From Planctomycetota bacterium (lineage in GTDB: Bacteria; Planctomycetota; Phycisphaerae; Sedimentisphaerales; Anaerobacaceae), in assembly GCA_014384025.1 (NCBI GenBank), contig JACNGQ010000369.1:1-37146 (forward strand): 37,146 nt of DNA, read 5' to 3'. The translations under genes and the position numbers were made by a program. Positions 24,472 to 31,767 of the stretch are shown in pieces; the first letter of the stretch is position 1, and each line of letters opens with the position of its first letter. The notes under the pieces were generated by a model that did no database searches, had not been told where the DNA came from, and saw only the letters and a program-made list of their open reading frames with translations.

Positions 24472-24780
24472 AATGGGTCTTCTCCTACTGATTGGTGTGT
24501 ACTTAATAAATGCTAAATTTATTCCGGGAGTTAGCACCTGCTCCTGGCCCAAACGTAGTTTGAACTCAATTGTCCCAACAATTATAGCCATACCTCCCCA
24601 CTTGTCAAGTGTTTTTCCACGTCAAAGTACGCTTTAACGCCTTAATCTGACTCATCAATCTCGACTCGGTCATCCCGACCGGAGTGGAGGGATCTGGCAT
24701 ACGAAATTAATCACTCATACATTTATTAAAAGGGAAGCCAACAAAAATCCCTCTAAATTCCAATTCGGTTTTCATTGTTT
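24472..24780. other. Intergenic region with promoter and possible dispersed repeat
   Basis: This 309-base spacer contains the leader and consensus promoter of the second oxidoreductase. Around 24670-24700 lies a GGTC-ATCCC-GACC inverted repeat followed by GGAGTGGAGGGATCT, a phrase I have met as a dispersed element in several bacterial genomes. No open frame is supported. Confidence 0.45.
24581..24608 (-). promoter_or_regulatory. Consensus sigma70 promoter for the Gfo/Idh/MocA-SUMF1 gene group
   Basis: The minus strand reads TTGACA (24603-24608), 16 bases, TATAAT (24581-24586): both hexamers are perfect. Expected transcription start is near 24574, giving a leader of about 100 bases to the ATG at 24471. 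The -35 lies inside a CACTTG-CAAGTG type dyad (about 24600-24612), a possible operator. Confidence 0.8.
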
Positions 24781-25935
24781 CTACTTAGCAAATTTACCCG
24801 CAGGCCCTCCGGCGGTAAACAGAACTGCAAAGCGTGTTACTAAAGCACCGAGTAAGACATAGCCCAAAATCACCTGTACCATCAATAGAACCTGTCCCTG
24901 CCAGCTATCCGGATTAGCCGCAATATCTCCAAATCCCAATGTTGTCATTGTTACAACTGAAAAATACAACACATGGACAAATCCCCGAATATCACCGACT
25001 TGGCCATTAACCAAAACACAATTCGGCCACAATCGATAAGCTATGGCAAAAGTCACTGCCAATCCAAAGAACCATTCTATAATGCGCCATGTCCTAAGCC
25101 CATAATCACTCATCGACCAGAACAATCTAACCGGAGATGTTAGTAAAAGACGACCTATAACACAACAAGCTCCAAGTATTAATTCTCTCTTTGTTACAAA
25201 CCTCCTAAAAAATATATGGGCCTCATTCCCCCAATACCAATCCTCCCAGTTCATTCGCCTGATATTGTATTCTAAAAGCTGTTTTGTCGATGAATATATC
25301 CGCATACTATCTAGTCCTACAGCTTCAAACTTTGTGTTATGATCGACTTTACATGCTTCATTTAATAAAGTTTCACCATTAACAATAGCTCCTGAAAAAT
25401 CAGCCCCTTGGAGATTGGAATCTTGAAAACTTGCACCTTCCAAATGAGCTTCACTAAAGTCAGCTTCTTCTAGGTGAGCATATTCAAGGTATGCCCCTTC
25501 CAGATGGGCTCTCCGAAGGCTGGCTCCTTCCAGATGGGTCTCTGTAAGGTCGGTTTCTTCCAGAGGGGCTTCACTAAGGTTGGCTCCTTCTAGATGACTT
25601 CCATTTAAGTCGACTCCTCTCAGATATGATTCACTAAGATCAACTCCTTCCAGATGTGCTTCACCAAGTATGGTATTTTTCAGATAAGCTCCCAGAAGGT
25701 CAACACCTTCCATATGGGCTCCCCTAAGGTTAGCAGCTTCCAGATTGGCACTCTCAAGTTCCGCTTGCTGTAACCAGATTTCTGTATCTTCATTTTCATA
25801 ACGCCATTGATTCCATTTTTTAATCCCTTCAGAGCTTTCTGCTATGCACTTTTTTAGAAACTTAAGCTGCTCTTGGTCACAATGGGGATTTTTAGGATCA
25901 TAATCGTGCGTTTGAATTTTATTATCAAGGGGCAT
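24781..25935 (-). CDS. Pentapeptide-repeat protein fused to a two-TM potassium-channel-like domain
   Basis: The ATG has AAGGAG 7 bases upstream. Residues about 56-186 are pentapeptide repeats of A(N/H/D)LxxA type (LESANLEAANLRGAH and on), predicted to fold as a right-handed quadrilateral helix in the cytoplasm. Residues about 250-268 and 284-302 are membrane segments. Residues 318-337 form a pore helix and selectivity filter, TMTTLGFGD, followed by a last membrane helix at about 347-372: an Ion_trans_2 (KcsA-like) pore. The filter GFGD replaces the more usual GYGD, a variant found in several K+ channels. The repeat tract probably acts as a regulatory or protein-binding arm. It has its own promoter and is unrelated to the sugar genes around it; base composition is AT-richer than theirs. 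Confidence 0.88.
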   Translation of the reverse strand: MPLDNKIQTHDYDPKNPHCDQEQLKFLKKCIAESSEGIKKWNQWRYENEDTEIWLQQAELESANLEAANLRGAHMEGVDLLGAYLKNTILGEAHLEGVDLSESYLRGVDLNGSHLEGANLSEAPLEETDLTETHLEGASLRRAHLEGAYLEYAHLEEADFSEAHLEGASFQDSNLQGADFSGAIVNGETLLNEACKVDHNTKFEAVGLDSMRIYSSTKQLLEYNIRRMNWEDWYWGNEAHIFFRRFVTKRELILGACCVIGRLLLTSPVRLFWSMSDYGLRTWRIIEWFFGLAVTFAIAYRLWPNCVLVNGQVGDIRGFVHVLYFSVVTMTTLGFGDIAANPDSWQGQVLLMVQVILGYVLLGALVTRFAVLFTAGGPAGKFAK

Positions 25936-26396
25936 AGGTTCTCTCCTTAACTTACTATATATCAGGCTCGCCGCTCTTATTTTAGCAGGTTAACAATGCA
26001 CTGCCAACTTTATCTTCGTTTTTACTGAGCTACTACGGTTAAAAGCAGTCCATTGATAAAGCCACTAACAAGGGAGGCCCTAAATTAACTTGCTGATAAT
26101 GTGAATAGGTTGCCCGGACATGTTAACCGCATTTCTACCTTCGGTTCGCACTAATTTTTATCACTTCGTGCCTGCGTGATTGTTTGATGCTCATGCTGGC
26201 CTCTGGTAGAAATGCTTTATAACTCGTTACTATGAGCGAAGCACACCAACCTCAAAACTAACACCAAAAAATTGAGCAATTTTCGGTCAAAAACGCTCAC
26301 AGTTAAAAACAAAAATCTAAAATTTCAAAATTTTATATCTCCTTTCCATATAACGTCTTACGAGCAACGAACCACGGCATATCTTAATCATCCTCG
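25936..26396. other. Intergenic region between GH97 and channel genes
   Basis: This 461-base spacer holds the channel gene promoter (25979-26007). The part near 26270-26345 is very AT-rich, with AAAATTT/AAATTTT dyads that could serve as a weak terminator for the GH97 gene on the minus strand. No gene or RNA is supported. Confidence 0.4.
25979..26007 (-). promoter_or_regulatory. Promoter of the pentapeptide/K+ channel gene
   Basis: The minus strand reads TTGGCA (26002-26007), 17 bases, TAAAAT (25979-25984). The predicted leader to the ATG at 25935 is about 37 bases. Spacing is ideal and each hexamer deviates by one base from consensus. Confidence 0.6.
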
Positions 26397-28349
26397 CTAC
26401 TTCGAGAAGCGCCCGACAAAGCCGCCGCCGTTTATCATCTCAATCGTAAGCATGTCACCTTGTCGTACGGTCCTGTCTTCGGTAACCACCGCGGCGGCAT
26501 CGTCCTTGTTGTCGAAAACTATCGCCGCTTTGTATTGACCGCCGCCAAGAAACGAAAGCGGCACCCGAATAGTCCTGGCCTGCGGGCCGCACATTACCGC
26601 CAGGAACCATATATCACCCGTACGTCTGGCAAAAATAGCCAACTCGCCGATTTTGGATTCCGGCAGAACGATGGTTTCGTCCCACACGGCCGGAATGCTT
26701 TTAATAACGTCCACCGCCGGATTGTCAAGAACAGCCTTAGGATGTGCCGCGACCGTCAAAAGCGGGCTGGCAAAAATGGCCAGACTGGCAATTTGATGCG
26801 CCCAGGTTGAGTCTTGCCGGCGCTCGCCGAAGTGCATCGTCGTATAGTCTGCATGACCGGCCAGAAAACGGGCAAAAGGCAGGATAGTTTCGTGGCGGGC
26901 GCGTTCGCGAAGCGAACTGCTTTCCATTCCGCGGACAGCCTCGCGAACTATTTCATTCGGCCAGGTGCGGGCCCGCCCGGTTGGCTTGTTGGCGCCGTGA
27001 AAGTTGACTACCATCTTATATTCCGCGGACTTTTCGAGAAGCGCCTCGTAATGGTCGACAACTTCCTTGGCTTCATGGTCGAGGAAGTCTATCTTGGTAC
27101 CGGCTACTCCCAAACTGTGCAGTCTCGAGAAAAATTCCTCACGCTCCTGGGCTGTGCCCAGCCGGTTGCTGTGCCTCCAGAACAAAAGACCCGCTCCCTG
27201 CTGTTTGGAATACTCCGCTATCTCTTTTATCTGCTCGTCGCTCCATCTGCTCCAGAAGCCCTCAAGGATGTGATATTCGTAGCCCAACTGACCGGCCATT
27301 CGGGAAAATTCCTTCATACCCTCAAACGAGCGGTCTCCACCGTCAAGATAACGCCAAACCGCCCGCCCGGGCTTTACCCAGTCTGTCTTAATACCGTCGG
27401 GAAAATACTTCAGATCAGGCCCCGGACATAGGTTGGGCACAATAGTGCTGTTGACTAATGTATTCAAGTCGCGCCCTGCCATCACGACCCGCCAGGGGGT
27501 TGTAATCGTACCGCTGACCGCTGCCGGCTTGCCCAGACGTTTGGCTTCCTCACGTCCGTACCGCAGCTCATAAGGATAATTCAGCGGTTGTCGATGACCC
27601 AGACCCGTTACCAAACCTCGGCGACCGTCGGCCTCCAGAGCCATGCCACTGTAATTGACTAAGTTGGCCTCCGTAATAGAGCCGTAACCGGCGCCGTCCG
27701 GCAGTTCGAAGGTCACCGGTGGACCCATCCATTGCCCGGGCCGAACATCGGAAATATCGCTCTTTTTATATGCGGCCTCATAATGATCCCCAAGGTCGTG
27801 ATACCACACAGTAGAGCCTTCGAGAATTACAAAGGCAGTGTACTCATCCGGAATGCGGGAAGCATTCTCATCACCCGGAATTATATGGCGGAATGTCGCG
27901 CCGTCGTTGAAGACGCGGATTTCCAGAATATAGTCGATAAACGATAAATCATTCTGCAGCGATATCCTTGCGCCGTTGCAGCGATTTACCGCCGTGCTCT
28001 TTGCTCCGTGCCAGGGATAGGTCTCGTTTATCTCATAGCGTTCCACGTCACCCAATACAACTCCCGTAGAAAGGTCATAACCGTCCAGATTCATTAAAAT
28101 CGTCGATGGCCCGAGCACAGTTACATCACCCATTGTCACCGTTAACGTCAAACGCTCGGCATTGCCTAAAACTGTCAACTTTACTTTCCCATCAGGCCCG
28201 GCCACCTCAACCTGCTCCATCCGTACCCTTTGTGAACGTCTCGAACTTGACCTTTGCCCAAACGCCGGATTTAATTCTGCTAAGCAAAATGCTGCTACCA
28301 GAACGACAACAATTATCAAAATACCTTCTCTGTTTTTTCTTTTCTGCAT
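26397..28349 (-). CDS. Secreted glycoside hydrolase family 97 protein, retaining type likely
   Basis: The ATG at 28349 has AGGAG 8 bases upstream and starts the signal peptide (about residues 9-31); an in-frame ATG 10 codons earlier lacks a site. Residues about 43-290 are the GH97 N-terminal beta-super-sandwich (LTVTMGDVTVLG, YPWHGAKS, FRHIIPG). Residues about 305-540 are the barrel with WRYLDGGDRSFEGMKEF, YHILEGFWSRW, GTKIDFLDHE and VVNFHGANKPTG-RTWPNE, and the last part is a C-terminal beta domain. In this family inverting glucosidases use a Glu base while retaining galactosidases have an Asp nucleophile after the KxDF strand; D421 in KIDFLD points to the retaining, alpha-galactosidase-like group. 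This subgroup assignment is inferred. It stands alone on the minus strand. Confidence 0.9.
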   Translation of the reverse strand: MQKRKNREGILIIVVVLVAAFCLAELNPAFGQRSSSRRSQRVRMEQVEVAGPDGKVKLTVLGNAERLTLTVTMGDVTVLGPSTILMNLDGYDLSTGVVLGDVERYEINETYPWHGAKSTAVNRCNGARISLQNDLSFIDYILEIRVFNDGATFRHIIPGDENASRIPDEYTAFVILEGSTVWYHDLGDHYEAAYKKSDISDVRPGQWMGPPVTFELPDGAGYGSITEANLVNYSGMALEADGRRGLVTGLGHRQPLNYPYELRYGREEAKRLGKPAAVSGTITTPWRVVMAGRDLNTLVNSTIVPNLCPGPDLKYFPDGIKTDWVKPGRAVWRYLDGGDRSFEGMKEFSRMAGQLGYEYHILEGFWSRWSDEQIKEIAEYSKQQGAGLLFWRHSNRLGTAQEREEFFSRLHSLGVAGTKIDFLDHEAKEVVDHYEALLEKSAEYKMVVNFHGANKPTGRARTWPNEIVREAVRGMESSSLRERARHETILPFARFLAGHADYTTMHFGERRQDSTWAHQIASLAIFASPLLTVAAHPKAVLDNPAVDVIKSIPAVWDETIVLPESKIGELAIFARRTGDIWFLAVMCGPQARTIRVPLSFLGGGQYKAAIVFDNKDDAAAVVTEDRTVRQGDMLTIEMINGGGFVGRFSK

Positions 28350-28469
28350 AGTGTTGTCTCCTGTTATGTTCGTTTTCATCTCCGTTCATACCTTGCCGTC
28401 CCCCATTTGCAACAAATATGAACGGCTCATTATTTAGCGGCAGCCCTCACTCATCGCACGTTATGGGCC

Positions 28470-28485
28470 TGTATTACATAATACA
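28470..28485. promoter_or_regulatory. Operator-like dyad upstream of the GH97 gene
   Basis: TGTATTA and TAATACA are perfect inverted arms around CA. The site is about 120 bases before the GH97 start codon and could bind a dimeric regulator. No regulator gene is adjacent. Confidence 0.35.
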
Positions 28486-28726
28486 CCCTGCCGGCAAGAT
28501 TCATATACAGAGACGGCCCGTATTGGGATTATAGTACTCTAAACGGTAGCAGTAAAGAGTGACTTTCCTGAAGAGTTCACCGTTTAAACAGCCTATGAGA
28601 GACTCTATGAATAGGCCTAACTGTCTTTTCGTTGCACTTATCAGGATTATAGAACAACTATACAGCAAATACAAAGAAATTTCTCATGCCGAAGTAGAGT
28701 AAAAGTGCTTTTTTGGCCGTTTTACC

Positions 28727-28755
28727 TTGCTTTTCGTTTAAAAATATGTTATAAT
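28727..28755 (+). promoter_or_regulatory. Strong promoter with extended -10 upstream of the LamG region
   Basis: TTGCTT (28727-28732), 17 bases, and TATAAT (28750-28755), with TG one base before the -10 (28747-28748). It faces the LamG gene, but the start codon is about 510 bases away, so the transcript begins with a long leader or a separate small RNA. Confidence 0.65.
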
Positions 28756-28764
28756 ACGCACATA

Positions 28765-28825
28765 TTAGCCAGATGGCTAACGCAAACTGCCAGCAGGCGA
28801 AGTTACAGGCCAGAAAGCCAAGTCA
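28765..28825 (+). ncRNA. Candidate structured RNA or 5' leader: three consecutive hairpins
   Basis: Starting about 10 bases after the promoter are TTAGCC-AGAT-GGCTAA, then TGCC-AGCA-GGCG, then GGC-CAGAAA-GCC. The first is a perfect 6-bp stem with a tetraloop. The segment ACGCAAA recalls the c-di-GMP-I riboswitch, but the rest of that consensus is missing. I do not recognise a known RNA family. Confidence 0.35.
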
Positions 28826-29055
28826 AATTAACCAATAGTCTTTTAGTCTGATGTCTATTATTAATTATCATCTATACGCTGTACTCAATACACAATACGC
28901 TTCACGAGATACAAAAATTCAATCTACGAATTCTTACGTACGAATTTATCAGCTTTTTATGCAAAACAAACCCAATTTGAAAAACACTAAAATTGGCATA
29001 AGCTCTTTTGTGACAAGTAAATACGAGATTTTATCCGGCTGGCGGGGCAAAAAAA

Positions 29056-29141
29056 CAAAGCCAATTCAAAGCCAATTCAAACCCAATTTAAGCCAAAACA
29101 AAGCCAATTTAAGCCAATTTCAAAGCCAAACAAACCCAATT
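29056..29141 (+). repeat. Tandem AAAGCCAATTT-type repeats, about eight units
   Basis: Units of 10-11 bases vary around AAAGCCAATTT and AAACCCAATT. A further CAAACCCAATTT copy occurs near 28967-28978. In one frame the region reads as QSQFKPNLSQNKANL, a pattern I recall from repeat-derived spurious ORFs in planctomycete genomes, which suggests a dispersed element. Confidence 0.65.
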
Positions 29142-29271
29142 GTTCAAGGTTCCCATAATAAAGCGATTTTCCTTGACGGGAAGGTATATAATTTGGTATA
29201 GATAGTTTATTCGGTGTGTGGCCGGAGAGATATTCCATATTAGTTTTCAGTTAGAAATCAGGAGGAACAAA

Positions 29272-31461
29272 ATGACACGCCTAACCATAATTTGCATCGG
29301 TTTTATTATCGTTAGTTTGATGTTAACTGGGCAAAGCTATGCCGAAGTTAATTCCGAAAACATTCTTGGGATATGGCTCCTTGACGAAGGAAACGGTGAT
29401 ATTACTGAGGATTCCTCAGGCAATGGTAATGATGGCACGCTCGGAGGCGGACCTACATGGATTGATGGTGTGTATGGCAAGGCCCTGGATTTCTCTGGGT
29501 CATCGAGTTACGTTGATTGCGGCAATGCTGAAACGCTGAATGTCGACGTTTTCTCCGTATCATTTTGGTGCAATATCCCAAGCACTCAAAGTTGGAACCA
29601 TATAGTCTCAAGGGGTGAGCATCATGGCGGTGGCAATCCCGGCGCAGTAAATTGGGGTGTTATGATGTACGCCGACCAAGAGACCATCCTTTATGAATTG
29701 TACAATGACACCGTTAAGCCGAGTATCAGCGCCGATACAACTACCGGCCAATGGCATCACGTCGTTGCCACCTTTGGCGGAGCTGAGATGCAGCTCTACC
29801 ATGACGGCGAATTAGCTGGAACCTCACCGGCCACAGGTGTTTTGCTTGATGAGAATTTGCCGTTTATAATTGGCGCTCAATCTCGCGCTGGCGGTCCATC
29901 TGACTACTTTAGTGGAAGCATTGACGAGGTGGGATATTTTAATATCGTTCTTACGCCGGAAGATATTGAAATGATAATGAACAATGGTCTTGCGGGAATC
30001 GCTGGTGGCCAGCCGCTCGCCCAGCGTCCGAATCCCGAAGATGGCGCTATACACGCCGATACGTGGGTGAGCCTTTCGTGGCGACCGGGTGATTTTGCTC
30101 TCTCGCACGATGTGTACATCGGCGATAATTTTGACGCTGTCAACGAAGGCGCTGAAGGCACGTTTATCGGTAATCAAGCCGCAAATTTTATTGTTGTAGG
30201 CTTTCCAGGATTTGCATATCCGGATGGCCTTGTGCCGGGAACAACTTATTATTGGCGCATAGACGAGATTAACGACGCCGATCCGAACAGTCCCTGGAAG
30301 GGTGATGTCTGGAGTTTCAGTATTCCCCCTAAGACTGCATACTCCCCCGACCCGGCTGATAACGCAGAGTCTGTAGATGTAGATGTTAAACTCAGATGGA
30401 CGGGAGGTTTCGGTTCTAAAATGCACTATGTATATTTTGGTGACAATTTTGACGATGTCAGCAATGCCACTGGCGGTCTTCCTCAGGGTTCGACGGTTTA
30501 CACCCCCGGCCCCCTTAAAATGGCCAGGACTTACTACTGGCGGGTTGATGAGTTTGATATTCTCGCCACGCATAAAGGTGATGTCTGGAGCTTTGTTACT
30601 GAAGGCGCCGTTGAGAGTCTGAATCCGGCCAATGGCGCCGTGGGCGTAACACAAACACCGATTCTAACATGGACACCGGGAGTCTATGGTTCTTCGCATG
30701 AGATTTACTTCGGCACTGACGCCGACGCCGTCAAAAACGCCGATACGAGTTCTCCCGAATATAAAGGCAGCGGTAACCTTGGCTCTGAGAGCTACGACCC
30801 CGGACAGCTTGAATGGAATACTATCTACTATTGGCGTATTGATGAGGCCGATAGCACAAATCCCAACAGCCCGTGGACAGGCCCGCTCTGGAGCTTTGCC
30901 ACAGCCGACTTCCTTATCATTGACGATTTTGAGAGTTACAATGACCTTGATGAAAGTGAACCGGCCAGCAACAGGATATATCTGACCTGGTTGGACGGAT
31001 TTGATAACCCGGCAATCAACGGTTCTATCGTTGGTCATACCGATCCTCCTTTTGCCGAGCAGACTATCATTCATGGTGGCAGTCAGTCGATGCCGATGTC
31101 CTACGATAATGGTGTTGGCAAATCAGAGGCGACTTTGACACTGACTTCCAATCGTGACTGGACAGTGAACGGTCTCGACACGCTGACGATTTGGTTCCGA
31201 GGCGAAGGGACTAACGCCGCTGAGAATTTGTATGTCGCCCTCAACGGCAGCGCAGTGGTCAATCATAATAATCCTAATGCCGCGCTAAAATCTGCCTGGA
31301 CACGATGGGATATCAAGCTCCAGGCCTTTGCCGACCAGGGTGTAGACCTTACCAATGTCAATACGATTACACTTGGCCTTGGTAACAGGGCTAATCCAAC
31401 TGCCGGCGGTGCAGGTATGATGTACTTCGACGATATTCGTCTATATGCACCGGCGCCTTAA
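29272..31461 (+). CDS. Large secreted LamG protein with three Fn3-like repeats and a C-terminal jelly-roll domain
   Basis: The ATG at 29272 has AGGAGG 6 bases upstream and begins the signal peptide (residues 1-24); upstream in-frame starts lack a site. Residues about 30-240 form a LamG/concanavalin-like domain (GIWLLDEGNGDITEDSSGNGNDG, WHHVVATFGG, DEVGYFNIVLTPEDI are its key stretches). Three repeats of about 95 residues follow, each with S-x-DVY(I/F)G-D, YYWR(I/V)DE and G-x-(V/L)WSF motifs. The C-terminal domain (about 555-729) starts FLIIDDFESYNDLD and ends DDIRLYAPAP. No enzyme motif is visible, so binding to polysaccharide or cell surface is the best inference. The same architecture recurs in the next gene. 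Confidence 0.87.
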   Translation: MTRLTIICIGFIIVSLMLTGQSYAEVNSENILGIWLLDEGNGDITEDSSGNGNDGTLGGGPTWIDGVYGKALDFSGSSSYVDCGNAETLNVDVFSVSFWCNIPSTQSWNHIVSRGEHHGGGNPGAVNWGVMMYADQETILYELYNDTVKPSISADTTTGQWHHVVATFGGAEMQLYHDGELAGTSPATGVLLDENLPFIIGAQSRAGGPSDYFSGSIDEVGYFNIVLTPEDIEMIMNNGLAGIAGGQPLAQRPNPEDGAIHADTWVSLSWRPGDFALSHDVYIGDNFDAVNEGAEGTFIGNQAANFIVVGFPGFAYPDGLVPGTTYYWRIDEINDADPNSPWKGDVWSFSIPPKTAYSPDPADNAESVDVDVKLRWTGGFGSKMHYVYFGDNFDDVSNATGGLPQGSTVYTPGPLKMARTYYWRVDEFDILATHKGDVWSFVTEGAVESLNPANGAVGVTQTPILTWTPGVYGSSHEIYFGTDADAVKNADTSSPEYKGSGNLGSESYDPGQLEWNTIYYWRIDEADSTNPNSPWTGPLWSFATADFLIIDDFESYNDLDESEPASNRIYLTWLDGFDNPAINGSIVGHTDPPFAEQTIIHGGSQSMPMSYDNGVGKSEATLTLTSNRDWTVNGLDTLTIWFRGEGTNAAENLYVALNGSAVVNHNNPNAALKSAWTRWDIKLQAFADQGVDLTNVNTITLGLGNRANPTAGGAGMMYFDDIRLYAPAP

Positions 31462-31533
31462 GCCGGAACCGACAGTTAAGATTGATTAGTTGACATTGCT
31501 GACTTAGTATAAATTATGTTAGTGAAACTTGTG

Positions 31534-31547
31534 CCTGCATAAGCAGG
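31534..31547 (+). terminator. Candidate terminator hairpin after the LamG gene
   Basis: CCTGC-ATAA-GCAGG is a perfect 5-bp stem. The T-rich stretch begins about 10 bases later (GATTTTTATTTT), so termination would be weak. Confidence 0.35.
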
Positions 31548-31713
31548 TAGGTATTGATTTTTATTTTCTGACCTGTGGAAACTTTGGAGTTTCTTGGTAG
31601 AGGAGAAATTATCATGTAAGGCACAGAGTTAGCCGTAAAGGCAACTGTGTACTTCGCGAACGGAGATGTTAACATTTCAACGATAAATTCATATCCCGCT
31701 TCCGTGGGAATGA

Positions 31714-31755
31714 GTGTTTTGGTGTGGCCAAAACACGGTTATTTTAACTTTTTTT
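31714..31755 (+). promoter_or_regulatory. Attenuator-like hairpin and T-run directly before the PA14 gene ribosome site
   Basis: GTGTTTTGG and CCAAAACAC form a perfect 9-bp stem with a 5-base loop (31714-31736). A small GTTA-TTT-TAAC dyad and seven T residues (31749-31755) follow, touching the GGAGG at 31756. This has the layout of a transcription attenuator or translation-control hairpin. Confidence 0.5.
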
Positions 31756-31767
31756 GGAGGACAAATT

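Larger units (their letters stand above)
28350..29271. other. Long intergenic region with promoter, hairpins and tandem repeats
   Basis: This 922-base region is the longest without an accepted gene. It contains an operator-like dyad (28470-28485), a strong promoter (28727-28755), three consecutive short hairpins (28765-28825) and a block of about eight 10-11 bp units (29056-29141). An open frame at 28851-29201 is low-complexity and repeat-derived, so it is not called as a gene. Confidence 0.55.
31462..31767. other. Structured spacer between the LamG and PA14 paralogues
   Basis: The 306-base spacer contains TTGACA at 31490-31495, a CCTGC-ATAA-GCAGG hairpin (31534-31547), a ribosome site with ATG-TAA (31601-31619), a CACAG...CTGTG stem-loop (about 31621-31650), a TCCCGC-GTGGGA hairpin (about 31694-31709) and the terminator-like element at 31714-31755. 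Confidence 0.5.

Noticed and set aside
24472-24591. N-terminal extension of 40 codons for the second Gfo/Idh/MocA protein
   Set aside because: It would place the start within a perfect consensus promoter and in front of the Tat signal; the ATG at 24471 has the ribosome site.
25410-25760. CRISPR-like regular repeats
   Set aside because: The 30-base periodicity is the coding of pentapeptide repeats in frame, with no unique spacers.
28756-28830. c-di-GMP-I (GEMM) riboswitch
   Set aside because: Only the ACGCAAA segment fits. The GGGCAAACC half and the tetraloop/receptor parts of the consensus are missing.
28851-29201. 116-codon open frame as a protein gene
   Set aside because: No ribosome site; the translation is low-complexity and derived from the tandem 11-bp repeats. 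Treated as a repeat element.
29824-30654. Long antisense open frame (276 codons) inside the LamG gene
   Set aside because: Shadow of the coding strand: the LamG/Fn3 protein on the plus strand has clear domains, and the antisense product has none.
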